Assembly: GCF_048751585.1 (NCBI RefSeq)
Contig: NZ_JAZHOB010000013.1
Location: 12,104 to 76,103 of the forward strand
Direction: 5' to 3'
DNA: 64,000 nt
From: G025836975 sp048751585
GTDB taxonomy: Bacteria; Pseudomonadota; Gammaproteobacteria; Burkholderiales; Burkholderiaceae_B
A program made the translations under genes and the position numbers. How positions within the stretch are numbered: position 1 is the first letter of the stretch; every line of letters begins with the position of its first letter. The notes beneath the pieces were generated by a model. That model saw only the letters and a program-made list of their open reading frames with translations. It searched no databases and was not told the origin of the DNA. Of the stretch, positions 26,752 through 34,717 are shown piece after piece.

Positions 26752-29268
26752 CTATATCCACAGTTTTTCTTTACGGAAATCCAGGTTCACCAGCAGTTCA
26801 TGGGCGCTGCCCCTATGGGCCACCTTGCCCCTATCCAGCACCAGGGCGGTATCTGAAAGTGCCAGCGCCAGGTCCAGGTTGTGGTCGACGATCAGTATAG
26901 TCAAGCGCGTCTTCAGGGCCAGGATGGCATTGAAGACTTCCTCGGTCATGGCGGGCGACAAGCCCTCGAAGGGTTCGTCCAGCAGCAAGACTTCGACGTG
27001 CCCGACCAGGGCCCTGGCAATCGCCACCATCTGCTGCTCTCCGCCTGACAGCAGTGACGCGTCCACGTTGTACCGTTCTTTCAGGCGCGGAAACACCTGG
27101 AAGATTTCCTCGTCCGTCCAGCCATTGGAATCGCGGCCCGAACGCTTCAAGCGCCCCAGCATCAGGTTGTCTTTCACCGACAGGCCTGAAAATAGCCTGC
27201 GGCCCTGGGGAACGAAGGCAATACCCAATCGCGCCATGGCCTCGGGCACGGGAGAGGCAATGTCCAGTCCCGCTATCTGGATCGAGCCCGAACCTATCCT
27301 GGCCAGGCCCAGCATGCTTTTCAGCAGTGTCGACTTGCCGGCCCCGTTCCTGCCAAGAACCGCCACTACTTCTCCCTTGCGCGCCTCGAAAGAAATATCG
27401 GACAGGATATGGCTCTTGCCATAGAAGGCATCCAGCTTGTCCACGCGCAAGGCCAGTTCCGCGGAAAGCTCGGCTTCCCGGACCCGGGCGGCCAGCGCCT
27501 CGCTGCCCGAGCCGATATAAATTTCGCGCACTTCCGGATTGCCGCGCACCATGGCGGCATCGCCCTCGACCAGCACGCTGCCCTGGTTCATGACCGTAAT
27601 CTTGTCCGCCATGGAAAAAACTCGATCCACATCGTGTTCGACCAGCAGAATGCCGATGCGATCGCCCAGCTTGCGGATAAGAGTGCCTATGCGGTCGCGC
27701 TCGGCGGCCGCCAGGCCCGCCAGCGGCTCATCCAGCAGCAGGATGCGCGGCGCGGCGCCCAGCGCCAGACCCATGTCGACCACGCGCTGCCCGCCATAGG
27801 ATAAATCTTCGGCCATGGCTTCTTCCATGCCTTGCACACCCAGGTACTTCACCAGCTCATCGGTCTGCGACTGGGTGTCGCGCAATGCATCCAGCCTTTT
27901 CAACAGCGAAAAACGATGCGCATCGCGGCTGAGCACGGACAGACACAGGTTATCGCGCACGGTCAGGCCCTTGAACAGATTGGTAATCTGAAAAGACCGG
28001 GCCAGGCCGCTGGCGCATATCCGCTCGGGGGGCAGCTTGTCCAGGCTGGCCTGCCCAAGCTTCAGCTCGCCCCGGTCCGCCGGGAAAAGCCCCGATATCA
28101 GATTGAATAGTGAGGTTTTTCCCGCGCCGTTCGGACCGATCAGCGCATGGACGCCTTTGCCGGCCACCTCCAGGTCGACGCCGTTGACCGCCTGGATGCC
28201 GCCGAAGCTCTTGCTGATGCCCTGGCAGCGCAAGGTCTGATCGCCCTCCGCCGCGAGAAACGAGGGAAAGAAACCCGGATCGGTCGGCATCACCCGATTG
28301 CCCATGGCGGCAGCTGTGGTTTTCTCGGGCACGACCAGACGGAACAGACGCATCCCCACACCGCTCAAGCCGGAAGGCGTCACCAGAATGAAGAAGATGA
28401 ATACCAGGCCGAAGTACAGCAGCCAGTCGGCGGTATACATGGACAGGTACTCGCGGAACAGTATGTAGAACACCGCCCCGAAAATAGGCCCGGAGAAGCT
28501 GCGCATGCCGCCGATCAGGACAATCGCCAGCAGCTCGCCGGAAAATGCCAGCGACATGCTCTCCGCCGATGCAATGCGATGGCTCAGCACGGCCAGGCTT
28601 CCGGCCAGGCCGGTAATGGCTGCCGACAGGACAAAGGCCAGCAGCTTGTACGAATCCACATCGAAGCCGATGAAGCGCGTCCGCAGTTCGTTCTCGCGGA
28701 TGGCGGTCAGCACCCTGCCGAAAGGCGATTGCGTCAGCCGCAGGAGGAAAGCGGCGACCAGGAAGGCGATCACGGCGACGAAAATATAGAAATTCCGGGA
28801 ATTATCCAGATCCAGTCCCAGCACCGTATAGCGTTCAATTCCCCCCAGGCCGTTCTCTCCCCCCGTCAGCGCGGTCCAGCGATAGGCCACCGCGAAGCAC
28901 AGCGCGGCAAAAGCCAGGGTCAGCAAGGAAAAATAAACGCCCCGGCGCCGCAATATCAGCAGGCCGATGATCAGCGCCACGGCCGCCACCAGCGCCAGCG
29001 CCGCAAGCAGCGGGACCAGGGAGGATTCTGTGAAGTAGCGCTGCTGCAGAATGCCTACGGCGTAGCCGCCGATGCCGAACCAGGCGCCGTGTCCGAAGGA
29101 CACCAGCCCGGTATAGCCCAGCAAAATATTCAAGGCCAGTCCCGCCATGGCCAGGACGATGCACTCCACCGCCGTGCTGTAGGTCAGCCCGCCCAGATCC
29201 AGCGCCATGGGCAAGACGATCAGTCCCAGCGCGATCCAGCCGAGTTTCTTGAGTTCTTCCATTGCCAT
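26752..29268 (-). CDS. LivM-LivG-LivF triple fusion: branched-chain-type ABC permease and two ATPases
   Basis: One uninterrupted 838-codon frame holds three transporter subunits usually encoded separately. Residues about 1-315 are a LivM-type permease with eight or so hydrophobic segments. About 346-600 are a LivG-type ATPase with Walker A GPNGAGKTS (378-386), signature LSYGGQRVVDMGLAL and Walker B ILLLDEPLAGLA. About 607-838 are a LivF-type ATPase with Walker A GRNGAGKST, LSGGEQQMVAIARAL and LLLDEPFEGLSP. A roughly 30-residue linker joins LivM to LivG. With LivH and LivK encoded upstream, the importer would be complete. The HAAT class takes up amino acids but also many aromatic and hydroxy acids; the operon suggests the latter. 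Confidence 0.92.
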   Translation of the reverse strand: MAMEELKKLGWIALGLIVLPMALDLGGLTYSTAVECIVLAMAGLALNILLGYTGLVSFGHGAWFGIGGYAVGILQQRYFTESSLVPLLAALALVAAVALIIGLLILRRRGVYFSLLTLAFAALCFAVAYRWTALTGGENGLGGIERYTVLGLDLDNSRNFYIFVAVIAFLVAAFLLRLTQSPFGRVLTAIRENELRTRFIGFDVDSYKLLAFVLSAAITGLAGSLAVLSHRIASAESMSLAFSGELLAIVLIGGMRSFSGPIFGAVFYILFREYLSMYTADWLLYFGLVFIFFILVTPSGLSGVGMRLFRLVVPEKTTAAAMGNRVMPTDPGFFPSFLAAEGDQTLRCQGISKSFGGIQAVNGVDLEVAGKGVHALIGPNGAGKTSLFNLISGLFPADRGELKLGQASLDKLPPERICASGLARSFQITNLFKGLTVRDNLCLSVLSRDAHRFSLLKRLDALRDTQSQTDELVKYLGVQGMEEAMAEDLSYGGQRVVDMGLALGAAPRILLLDEPLAGLAAAERDRIGTLIRKLGDRIGILLVEHDVDRVFSMADKITVMNQGSVLVEGDAAMVRGNPEVREIYIGSGSEALAARVREAELSAELALRVDKLDAFYGKSHILSDISFEARKGEVVAVLGRNGAGKSTLLKSMLGLARIGSGSIQIAGLDIASPVPEAMARLGIAFVPQGRRLFSGLSVKDNLMLGRLKRSGRDSNGWTDEEIFQVFPRLKERYNVDASLLSGGEQQMVAIARALVGHVEVLLLDEPFEGLSPAMTEEVFNAILALKTRLTILIVDHNLDLALALSDTALVLDRGKVAHRGSAHELLVNLDFRKEKLWI

Positions 29269-29274
29269 ATGCCC

Positions 29275-30156
29275 TTACTCCAGCCGTTCGAACTTTTCAC
29301 CCAGCAATCCGCGCGGGCGCAGCACCAGAATGAGCAGCATCAGAAGATACAGGGAAGCCTCGGATGCCGGCGGATAGAAATAAGAAGTCAGGCCGCGGAT
29401 GATGCCCACCAGCATGGCCGCCACCACCACGCCCCAGAAGCTGCCCAGCCCCCCTATGACCACGACCACAAAGGCCGCCGTCAATATCTCCTGCCCCATG
29501 GCCGGCTGCACACCCGTAATGGGAGCCAGCAGCACACCGGACAGGCCCGCCAGCCCTATACCCAAACCGCAGACCGCCGTCATCACGGGGTTCAATGAAA
29601 TCCCCATGGCCCTGACCATGTCGGGATCATTGATGCCCGCTTTCACGATCTTGCCGAATGCCGTCCTGTTAAGCAGCAGCCAGGTTCCGGCCACGGCGGC
29701 GACCGCCACGAACAGCATGCCTATGCGATAGATGGGATAGAAGAAATCCCCCACAATGACCTGGCCGTGGGCGAACTCGGGAATGGAAAATGAAAGAGGG
29801 GAAGCCCCGAATATCATGCGCAACGCCTGCTCGATGACCATCGAAAGGGCAAACGTGAACAACAGGCTCAAGGTGGGGTCCGCCCTGTAGAACCGGCGGA
29901 AGAAAAAGCGCTCCACGATCATGCCCAGCACGGCGACCACTACCGGCGAGACGACAAAGGCCAGTCCGTAGCCCAGGCTGTCGCTTAGAAAAACGATCAG
30001 ATAGGCGCCTATGGCATAGAACGCGCCATGCGCCAGGTTCACGATACCGCCCAGGCTGAAAATTATGGACAGGCCCAAGGCGATCAAAAGGTAATAAAAC
30101 CCCAGCAGCAAGCCGTTGGCCACTTGCTGAATAATGAAAATCAGTTCCGTCGGCAA
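29275..30156 (-). CDS. livH: LivH-type ABC transporter permease
   Basis: The 293-residue permease has about eight hydrophobic helices and the family opening FIIQQVANGLLLGFYYLL with GGIVNLAHGAFYAIGAYL. It pairs with the LivM domain of the downstream fusion. The only suitable start is TTG at 30156, supported by GGGG eight bases upstream and by the absence of any in-frame ATG before the conserved helices. It lies 6 bases before the LivMGF gene. Confidence 0.9.
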   Translation of the reverse strand: MPTELIFIIQQVANGLLLGFYYLLIALGLSIIFSLGGIVNLAHGAFYAIGAYLIVFLSDSLGYGLAFVVSPVVVAVLGMIVERFFFRRFYRADPTLSLLFTFALSMVIEQALRMIFGASPLSFSIPEFAHGQVIVGDFFYPIYRIGMLFVAVAAVAGTWLLLNRTAFGKIVKAGINDPDMVRAMGISLNPVMTAVCGLGIGLAGLSGVLLAPITGVQPAMGQEILTAAFVVVVIGGLGSFWGVVVAAMLVGIIRGLTSYFYPPASEASLYLLMLLILVLRPRGLLGEKFERLE

Positions 30157-30216
30157 AACGCAATCCCCGGCAAAAGCCAGGCACGGGATAAGCGCCGCGC
30201 CTGGAAATCAAGCAAA

Positions 30217-31473
30217 TCAGGCAAACTTGCACATGTTTTCTTGCTGGGTCGGCGCCAGCACCTCCAGGCTTTCGCCCGCGGCGGGCACCGGCTTGCTGGT
30301 CACCATGAAGTCGTCTTTTCCGGCATTTTTATCGTTGCTGGGCTGGACCGTATACATTTCATACAGCAGCTGATGATCCCAGGGACGGAAATAGCCCTGC
30401 CGGTCGCGCAGCACATCGAACTTGTTGTCGCCTTCCAGGAAGGCAATGATTTTGTCGGCCTGCGCCGACTTGGTCTTGGTCATGGCTTCGGCCAGTATTC
30501 TGATGGCCAGATAGTCATTGACCGCCTGGTTCTCCGGCAGTTTTTTCCACCGCTTCTGGAAACGGGCGACGAATTCCTTGGCCGAAGGCGCCTGCACCTG
30601 ATGCGTCCAGATGATGGGCCATACGCCGCTGAATCCATTCTTGCCCGCGCCCCAGATGCTGGTCATGTTCATGTCGGCGCCCGCGAATGGAATATCGATA
30701 TTGAACTCGTTGTACTGCTTGGTGAAGTTGGTGGTCTGGTTGCCGGCCAGGTTGCTCATCACCAGATCGGGCTTTTGCTGCCGGATCTTCAGCAGCGATG
30801 CGCTGAACTCGGTCGCATCGGTGGGCAACATGTCGTTGGACACAAAGACGGCCCCGTTCTCATCCATGAATTTCTTGGTCTGCTTGAACAGGTCATGTCC
30901 AAACGCATAATCGGCGGTAAAAGCCATCCAGCGCTTGCCCTTGACCATGCCGTCGCGCAGCAGGGCCTGCCCGATGGTGCGCACGTACATGGTGTTGCAG
31001 GCCTCAAGGTGGAACATATAGCGGCTGCAATTCTTGCCGCGCAGCTCGTCGGAATTGCAGCCCGTCTGCATAAAAAGCGTCTTGGCGCGCGTGGCGACCT
31101 GTGCAATGGCCAGCCCCGACGCGGAACTGATTTCCCCCACCAGCGCATCGACCTTGTCGCGCTCCACCATGCGTTGCGCCTTGGTCGAGGCGGTCTGCGG
31201 ATTGACGCTGTCTTCCGTCAGCAGCTCGATCTTGCGGCCCAGCACGCCGCCGGCCGCATTGACCTCTTCGACCGCCATCGTTGCGCCCAGCACAGCATAT
31301 TCCCCCATGGGTCCCAGGAAACCGGTACGGGGCGTCAGATGACCGATGCGGATGGGATCGGCGCCCTGGGCGCGTACGAAACCCGGCATCGCCAGTCCGG
31401 CGGCAAAAGCAGCGGAACCTTGCAGCAACAGCCGGCGCCCGGGAAGGGACGCCGAAGTTTTCTTGTCAGTCAT
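30217..31473 (-). CDS. livK: LivK-type periplasmic substrate-binding protein
   Basis: The 418-residue protein belongs to the branched-chain-type binding proteins (peripla_BP_6). The N-terminus has twin arginines (PGRRLLLQGSAAFAAG) and ends GFVRA, so Tat export is possible, with Sec as the alternative. The mature protein begins with PIRIGHLTPRTGFLGPMGEY. It is the first gene of the leftward Liv/SDR/BKACE operon and starts with ATG after AGGAG. A 12-base palindrome lies 54 bases upstream, shared with the divergent GntR gene. Ligand unknown. Confidence 0.9.
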   Translation of the reverse strand: MTDKKTSASLPGRRLLLQGSAAFAAGLAMPGFVRAQGADPIRIGHLTPRTGFLGPMGEYAVLGATMAVEEVNAAGGVLGRKIELLTEDSVNPQTASTKAQRMVERDKVDALVGEISSASGLAIAQVATRAKTLFMQTGCNSDELRGKNCSRYMFHLEACNTMYVRTIGQALLRDGMVKGKRWMAFTADYAFGHDLFKQTKKFMDENGAVFVSNDMLPTDATEFSASLLKIRQQKPDLVMSNLAGNQTTNFTKQYNEFNIDIPFAGADMNMTSIWGAGKNGFSGVWPIIWTHQVQAPSAKEFVARFQKRWKKLPENQAVNDYLAIRILAEAMTKTKSAQADKIIAFLEGDNKFDVLRDRQGYFRPWDHQLLYEMYTVQPSNDKNAGKDDFMVTSKPVPAAGESLEVLAPTQQENMCKFA

Positions 31474-31526
31474 GCTTGTCTCCTGTCGTTCTACACTGTG
31501 GGATTATTAATCGTTATACTATCCAA

Positions 31527-31538
31527 CTGTGATCACAG
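31527..31538. promoter_or_regulatory. Candidate GntR operator between livK and its divergent regulator
   Basis: CTGTGATCACAG is a perfect 12-base palindrome, followed by a second GATCAC. It sits centrally in the 98-base divergent gap, 33 bases before the GntR start. Its position suits control of both transcripts. Confidence 0.5.
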
Positions 31539-31571
31539 ATCACACCTAGCAATTACCCTAATCGCCGATAC

Positions 31572-32252
31572 ATGCCTACACTTCTTAGCCCGGCGCCCCG
31601 TCGCGAAACCCTTGGTGCGAACGTCTTGTTTCAAATCAAGGAACTTCTGCTTACCGGCCAATTGATGCCGGGCGAACAGCTGTCCCTGCGATCGACGGCC
31701 GAAGCGCTGGGGGTCAGCGTCATGCCGGTGCGCGAAGCCGTCTATCAACTGGTCGCCGACCAAGCCCTGGAAGTCGCTCCAAACCGATCCGTGCGCGTGC
31801 CCATCATGAGCGCCGGGCAATTCCAGGAAATCACTAAAATCCGATTGCAGATCGAAGGCTACGCCGTCGAGCAGGCAGCACTGAATTCACCGCCGGAGCT
31901 CATCGCCGCGCTGCGGCGGCTGAACGACCAGCTTTCCGACGCCATGGAAGCGGCGGGTGAGAACAAGGCGGCCGTCGTGCTGATCAACAAGGAGCTGCAC
32001 TTTCTTATTTACGCGGCGGCCGCCATGCCCATGTTGGTCAAGATCATAGAAAGCCTATGGCTTAGAATAGGCCCGGTGCTGAATTACGACTTGCGGGCCG
32101 GATCGGAACGGACTCAGAAGAAGATTGCGGTGGAGCACCACGCCCGCATGATAGCCGCGCTGGAAAAGGGCGACGCGCGAACCGCGCGCAAAGCGCTGCA
32201 TAGCGATATCGAAAGCGCGTTCAAGCACATTCTGGCCAAACAATTTTCTTGA
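31572..32252 (+). CDS. GntR-family regulator, FCD (FadR) subfamily
   Basis: The 226-residue protein has an N-terminal winged helix (STAEALGVSVMPVREAVYQLV near 40-60) and an all-helical FCD effector domain. Candidate metal-binding positions are in NKELHFLIYAAA and EHHARMIAALEKGDARTARKALHSDIE. It is divergent from livK across a 98-base gap with a palindrome, so the Liv/BKACE operon is its likely target. FCD regulators typically sense small organic acids. It is followed 11 bases later by the deaminase gene, so the two may be co-transcribed. Confidence 0.9.
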   Translation: MPTLLSPAPRRETLGANVLFQIKELLLTGQLMPGEQLSLRSTAEALGVSVMPVREAVYQLVADQALEVAPNRSVRVPIMSAGQFQEITKIRLQIEGYAVEQAALNSPPELIAALRRLNDQLSDAMEAAGENKAAVVLINKELHFLIYAAAAMPMLVKIIESLWLRIGPVLNYDLRAGSERTQKKIAVEHHARMIAALEKGDARTARKALHSDIESAFKHILAKQFS

Positions 32253-32263
32253 TAAGGAACGCG

Positions 32264-33313
32264 ATGGACGCGGCAGTCTCCCCAGCGGCATCTTCCTTGA
32301 GCGACTTTGTCCGCCGCCTCCCCAAGGCCGAATTGCACTTGCACATCGAAGGCACGCTGGAGCCCGACCTTATTTTCAGCCTGGCGCAGCGCAACGGCAT
32401 CGCCCTGCCTTACGCCTCGGTCGACGCCTTGCGCCAAGCGTATCAGTTCAACGACCTGCAATCCTTCCTGGACCTGTACTATGCGGGCGCCAGCGTGCTG
32501 ATCACCGAAGCCGACTTCTACGACATGACCATGGCTTACCTGCAACGCGCCCAGTACGACGGCGTGGCGCATGCCGAACTCATGTTCGATCCCCAAACCC
32601 ATACCGGACGCGGCATCGCCATGGAAACCGTCTTCGCCGGCATGGCGCGGGCGTTGCGCGATGCGCGCCGCTTGATGGGCATCAGCGGCTATATGCTGCT
32701 GAGCTTCCTGCGCCACCTGACGGAAGACGACGCCCAAGCCACGCTCGATGCCGCATTGCCGCTACGCGAGCAATATAAGGACTTATGGATAGGCATAGGA
32801 CTGGATTCGGCCGAACGCGGCAATCCACCCGAAAAATTCGCCCGCGTCTATGCGCGATGCAAGGCCCTGGGCTTTCGCCTGACGGCGCATGCGGGCGAGG
32901 AAGGCCCGGCGTCCTACGTGCGCGACGCCCTGGACATACTTGGAGTGGAGCGCATAGACCATGGGGTGCGCAGTGAAGAAGATCCCGCCCTGATGCAGCG
33001 CCTGCTTACCGGCCGAATCCCGCTGACGGTCTGTCCGCTATCCAACCTGAAGCTGTGCGTGGTGCAAGACCTGCAGCAGCACAATCTGGCCCGCCTGCTG
33101 CGTCAGGGCCTGATGGTTACAGTGAATTCCGACGATCCCGCTTATTTCGGCGGTTATATCGCCGACAACTACATTGCCAGCGCGCAGGCGCTGGACCTGA
33201 GCCGCGAGGAACTCGCCGCCCTGGCCCGCAACAGCATAGAAGCCTCCTTCTTGCCCGATGAGCAAAAGCGCGCGTTGGCCGCAAGCCTGGATGCGGCGCT
33301 GGCGGCCGCCTGA
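32264..33313 (+). CDS. Adenine deaminase (amidohydrolase, ADE type)
   Basis: The 349-residue amidohydrolase probably converts adenine to hypoxanthine. Zinc and catalytic residues appear in ELHLHIEGTLEP, TAHAGEEGP, RIDHGVRSEEDP and VTVNSDDPAYFGG. The HLHxEGTLEP and DPQTHTGRG stretches match the bacterial/fungal adenine deaminase group (as in Pseudomonas PA0148) rather than true adenosine deaminases, which have a DGA-type motif after HLH. Database labels often say adenosine deaminase for this group. The ATG at 32264 has AAGGAA 4 bases upstream; an in-frame TTG at 32249 overlaps the previous stop and is less likely. A strong terminator follows. Confidence 0.85.
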   Translation: MDAAVSPAASSLSDFVRRLPKAELHLHIEGTLEPDLIFSLAQRNGIALPYASVDALRQAYQFNDLQSFLDLYYAGASVLITEADFYDMTMAYLQRAQYDGVAHAELMFDPQTHTGRGIAMETVFAGMARALRDARRLMGISGYMLLSFLRHLTEDDAQATLDAALPLREQYKDLWIGIGLDSAERGNPPEKFARVYARCKALGFRLTAHAGEEGPASYVRDALDILGVERIDHGVRSEEDPALMQRLLTGRIPLTVCPLSNLKLCVVQDLQQHNLARLLRQGLMVTVNSDDPAYFGGYIADNYIASAQALDLSREELAALARNSIEASFLPDEQKRALAASLDAALAAA

Positions 33314-33420
33314 AGGGGCCCGGCAATGCAGAGAGGAAAAGAATTCCCGCCGATCAGCCCCGAGGCATAAAAGCCTGTTTGAAAATCACCGAGCCTTTAA
33401 ACCTTTAAGCAACAGGCAAT

Positions 33421-33449
33421 AAAAAACCCACCGCGAAGGTGGGTTTTTT
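33421..33449. terminator. Bidirectional intrinsic terminator between the deaminase and cold-shock genes
   Basis: AACCCACC/GGTGGGTT forms an 8-bp stem with a 5-base loop, flanked by an A-run on the left and a T-run on the right. It can therefore terminate both the rightward deaminase transcript and the leftward cold-shock transcript. Confidence 0.9.
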
Positions 33450-33464
33450 CAATCTGGCAAGTTA

Positions 33465-33674
33465 TTAGATAACTTGGATCGATTTGGCTTGAGGGCCCTT
33501 TTGGCCTTCGGCCGCTACGAACGAAACACGTTGGTTTTCTTCGAGCGATTTAAAGCCGGTGCCGATGATGTCGGTGTGGTGCGCGAACAAATCCTTGCCG
33601 CCCGATTCAGGCTTGATGAAACCAAAGCCCTTTTCGTTGTTGAACCACTTTACAATACCAGTTTCTGTTTCCAT
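33465..33674 (-). CDS. CspA-family cold-shock protein
   Basis: The 69-residue single cold-shock domain binds single-stranded RNA/DNA as a chaperone. RNP1 is KGFGFI and RNP2 lies in KDLFAHHTDI; basic and aromatic surface residues are retained (IVKWFNNEKGFGFIKP). The start at 33674 gives the standard family length; upstream frame to 33725 has no homology. The ribosome site is AGGGA. A leader of roughly 130 bases runs from the predicted promoter at 33808-33834, as is common for cold-shock mRNAs with temperature-responsive 5' structure. Confidence 0.95.
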   Translation of the reverse strand: METETGIVKWFNNEKGFGFIKPESGGKDLFAHHTDIIGTGFKSLEENQRVSFVAAEGQKGPQAKSIQVI

Positions 33675-33807
33675 TTTTGCAATCCCTAAAATAAACGAGC
33701 GATATGCCCTATAGAAGACTGTCAAGGTGTAGAGATTTGAGCAAAAAAGTACTATTACTGGTACTGGATTGTACTAACTTCAACGAACTTGAAAATCTAG
33801 GTCGTAT

Positions 33808-33834
33808 ATTATAGACAAGCCAAATCCAAGTCAA
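33808..33834 (-). promoter_or_regulatory. Sigma-70-like promoter for the cold-shock gene
   Basis: Reading leftward, TTGACT (33834-33829) and TATAAT (33813-33808) lie 15 bases apart; shifting the -10 to TAATAT gives 17. Transcription would start near 33802, leaving a leader of about 130 bases before the cold-shock ATG. Confidence 0.55.
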
Positions 33835-33910
33835 CACATTATTTTCGTAAAATTGCCAGGAACGTGGCATTTTGGTATCAAGTTATAACAACACCCTCCC
33901 ACACAGCAGC

Positions 33911-34462
33911 ATGCAAGCATTACCCCGCAGCTTTTACGACCGGGACACCGTACTGGTCGCCCACGATCTATTAGGTAAATTCCTGGTCCACCGCCACGAG
34001 GGCGTGGAACGTATCGGAAAAATCGTCGAAGTCGAAGCCTACCTGGGGCCCCATGACCTGGCGGCCCATACATCCAAAGGGATTACTTCCCGTACCCGCG
34101 TCATGTTCGGGCCGCCCGGGTATGCTTATATCTACCTGATCTACGGCATGCACCACTGCATGAATGTCGTCACCGAGGCCGACGGCACGGGGGCGGCCGT
34201 GTTGCTGCGCGCCCTGGAGCCGGTCGCCAATCTTTCCAACAACACGAACGGCCCCGGGCGCCTGTGCAAGGCCATGGGAATCGACCGCGGCCATTACGGC
34301 CACGATCTTTGCAGCGATGATTTCTTCATTACCGAAAATCCGGACGAGAAAGACATAAGAATTGTGGAACGCCCCCGCATCGGAGTCGACTATGCGGGGG
34401 AATGGGCGGCCAAGCCCTTGCGCTTCTATATAGAAGGCAATCGCCATGTATCCAAGAAATAG
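33911..34462 (+). CDS. 3-methyladenine DNA glycosylase, AAG/MPG family
   Basis: This monofunctional glycosylase excises alkylated and deaminated purines in base-excision repair. The 183-residue protein shows the AAG core: ARDLLGKFLV-like opening (VAHDLLGKFLVHR), IVEVEAYLGPHDLAAH with the catalytic Glu, RTRVMFGPPGYAYIYLIYG and NNTNGPGRLCKAMGI. Start ATG 33911 gives the usual length; an upstream in-frame TTG at 33872 is unlikely. It is a single gene between the cold-shock gene and tRNA-Arg. Confidence 0.93.
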   Translation: MQALPRSFYDRDTVLVAHDLLGKFLVHRHEGVERIGKIVEVEAYLGPHDLAAHTSKGITSRTRVMFGPPGYAYIYLIYGMHHCMNVVTEADGTGAAVLLRALEPVANLSNNTNGPGRLCKAMGIDRGHYGHDLCSDDFFITENPDEKDIRIVERPRIGVDYAGEWAAKPLRFYIEGNRHVSKK

Positions 34463-34526
34463 GCGGCTGATGCCTGGCGCACAAGACAAGACAAAAAAAC
34501 CATGTTATAGTTACGCCTCTTTTGCA

Positions 34527-34603
34527 GCGGCTGTAGCTCAGTTGGATAGAGTACTTGGCTACGAACCAAGGGGTCGTGGGTTCGAATCCTGCCAGCCGCG
34601 CCA
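34527..34603 (+). tRNA. tRNA-Arg (anticodon ACG)
   Basis: The 77-base sequence folds as a cloverleaf. The acceptor stem GCGGCTG/CAGCCGC has a G discriminator and encoded CCA. The D arm contains GCTCAGTTGGATAGAGT, the anticodon stem CTTGG/CCAAG encloses CTACGAA (anticodon ACG, normally edited to ICG), and the T arm is GTGGGTTCGAATCCTGC. A TATAGT -10-like box lies just upstream. No integrase gene or direct repeat of the 3' end was seen, so it is not an occupied attachment site here. Confidence 0.97.
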
Positions 34604-34631
34604 GAATTTACCAGGGTTTACAACTGGTTAG

Positions 34632-34666
34632 AACCGCCTAGGGGCCAACAACCTAGGCGGTTTTTC
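34632..34666 (+). terminator. Intrinsic terminator downstream of tRNA-Arg
   Basis: ACCGCCTAGG (34633-34642) pairs perfectly with CCTAGGCGGT (34652-34661) around a 9-base loop and is followed by a run of T residues. It lies about 30 bases after the tRNA. Confidence 0.9.
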
Positions 34667-34717
34667 TTTGGGCGCCGCTAATGTGATGAAGGGCAAAGCC
34701 TAAAAGCGGGGCCAAGC

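Noticed and set aside
28147..29598. 483-codon forward frame opposite the LivM domain and livH
   Set aside because: Extremely Gln/His/Arg-rich and antisense to membrane helices, typical of a shadow frame.
30028..31665. 545-codon forward frame opposite livK
   Set aside because: Antisense to livK with its signal peptide and family motifs; it also runs across the divergent promoter.
34527..34603. tRNA-Arg as a genomic-island attachment site
   Set aside because: No integrase gene, no direct repeat of the tRNA 3' end, and normal housekeeping genes on both sides.
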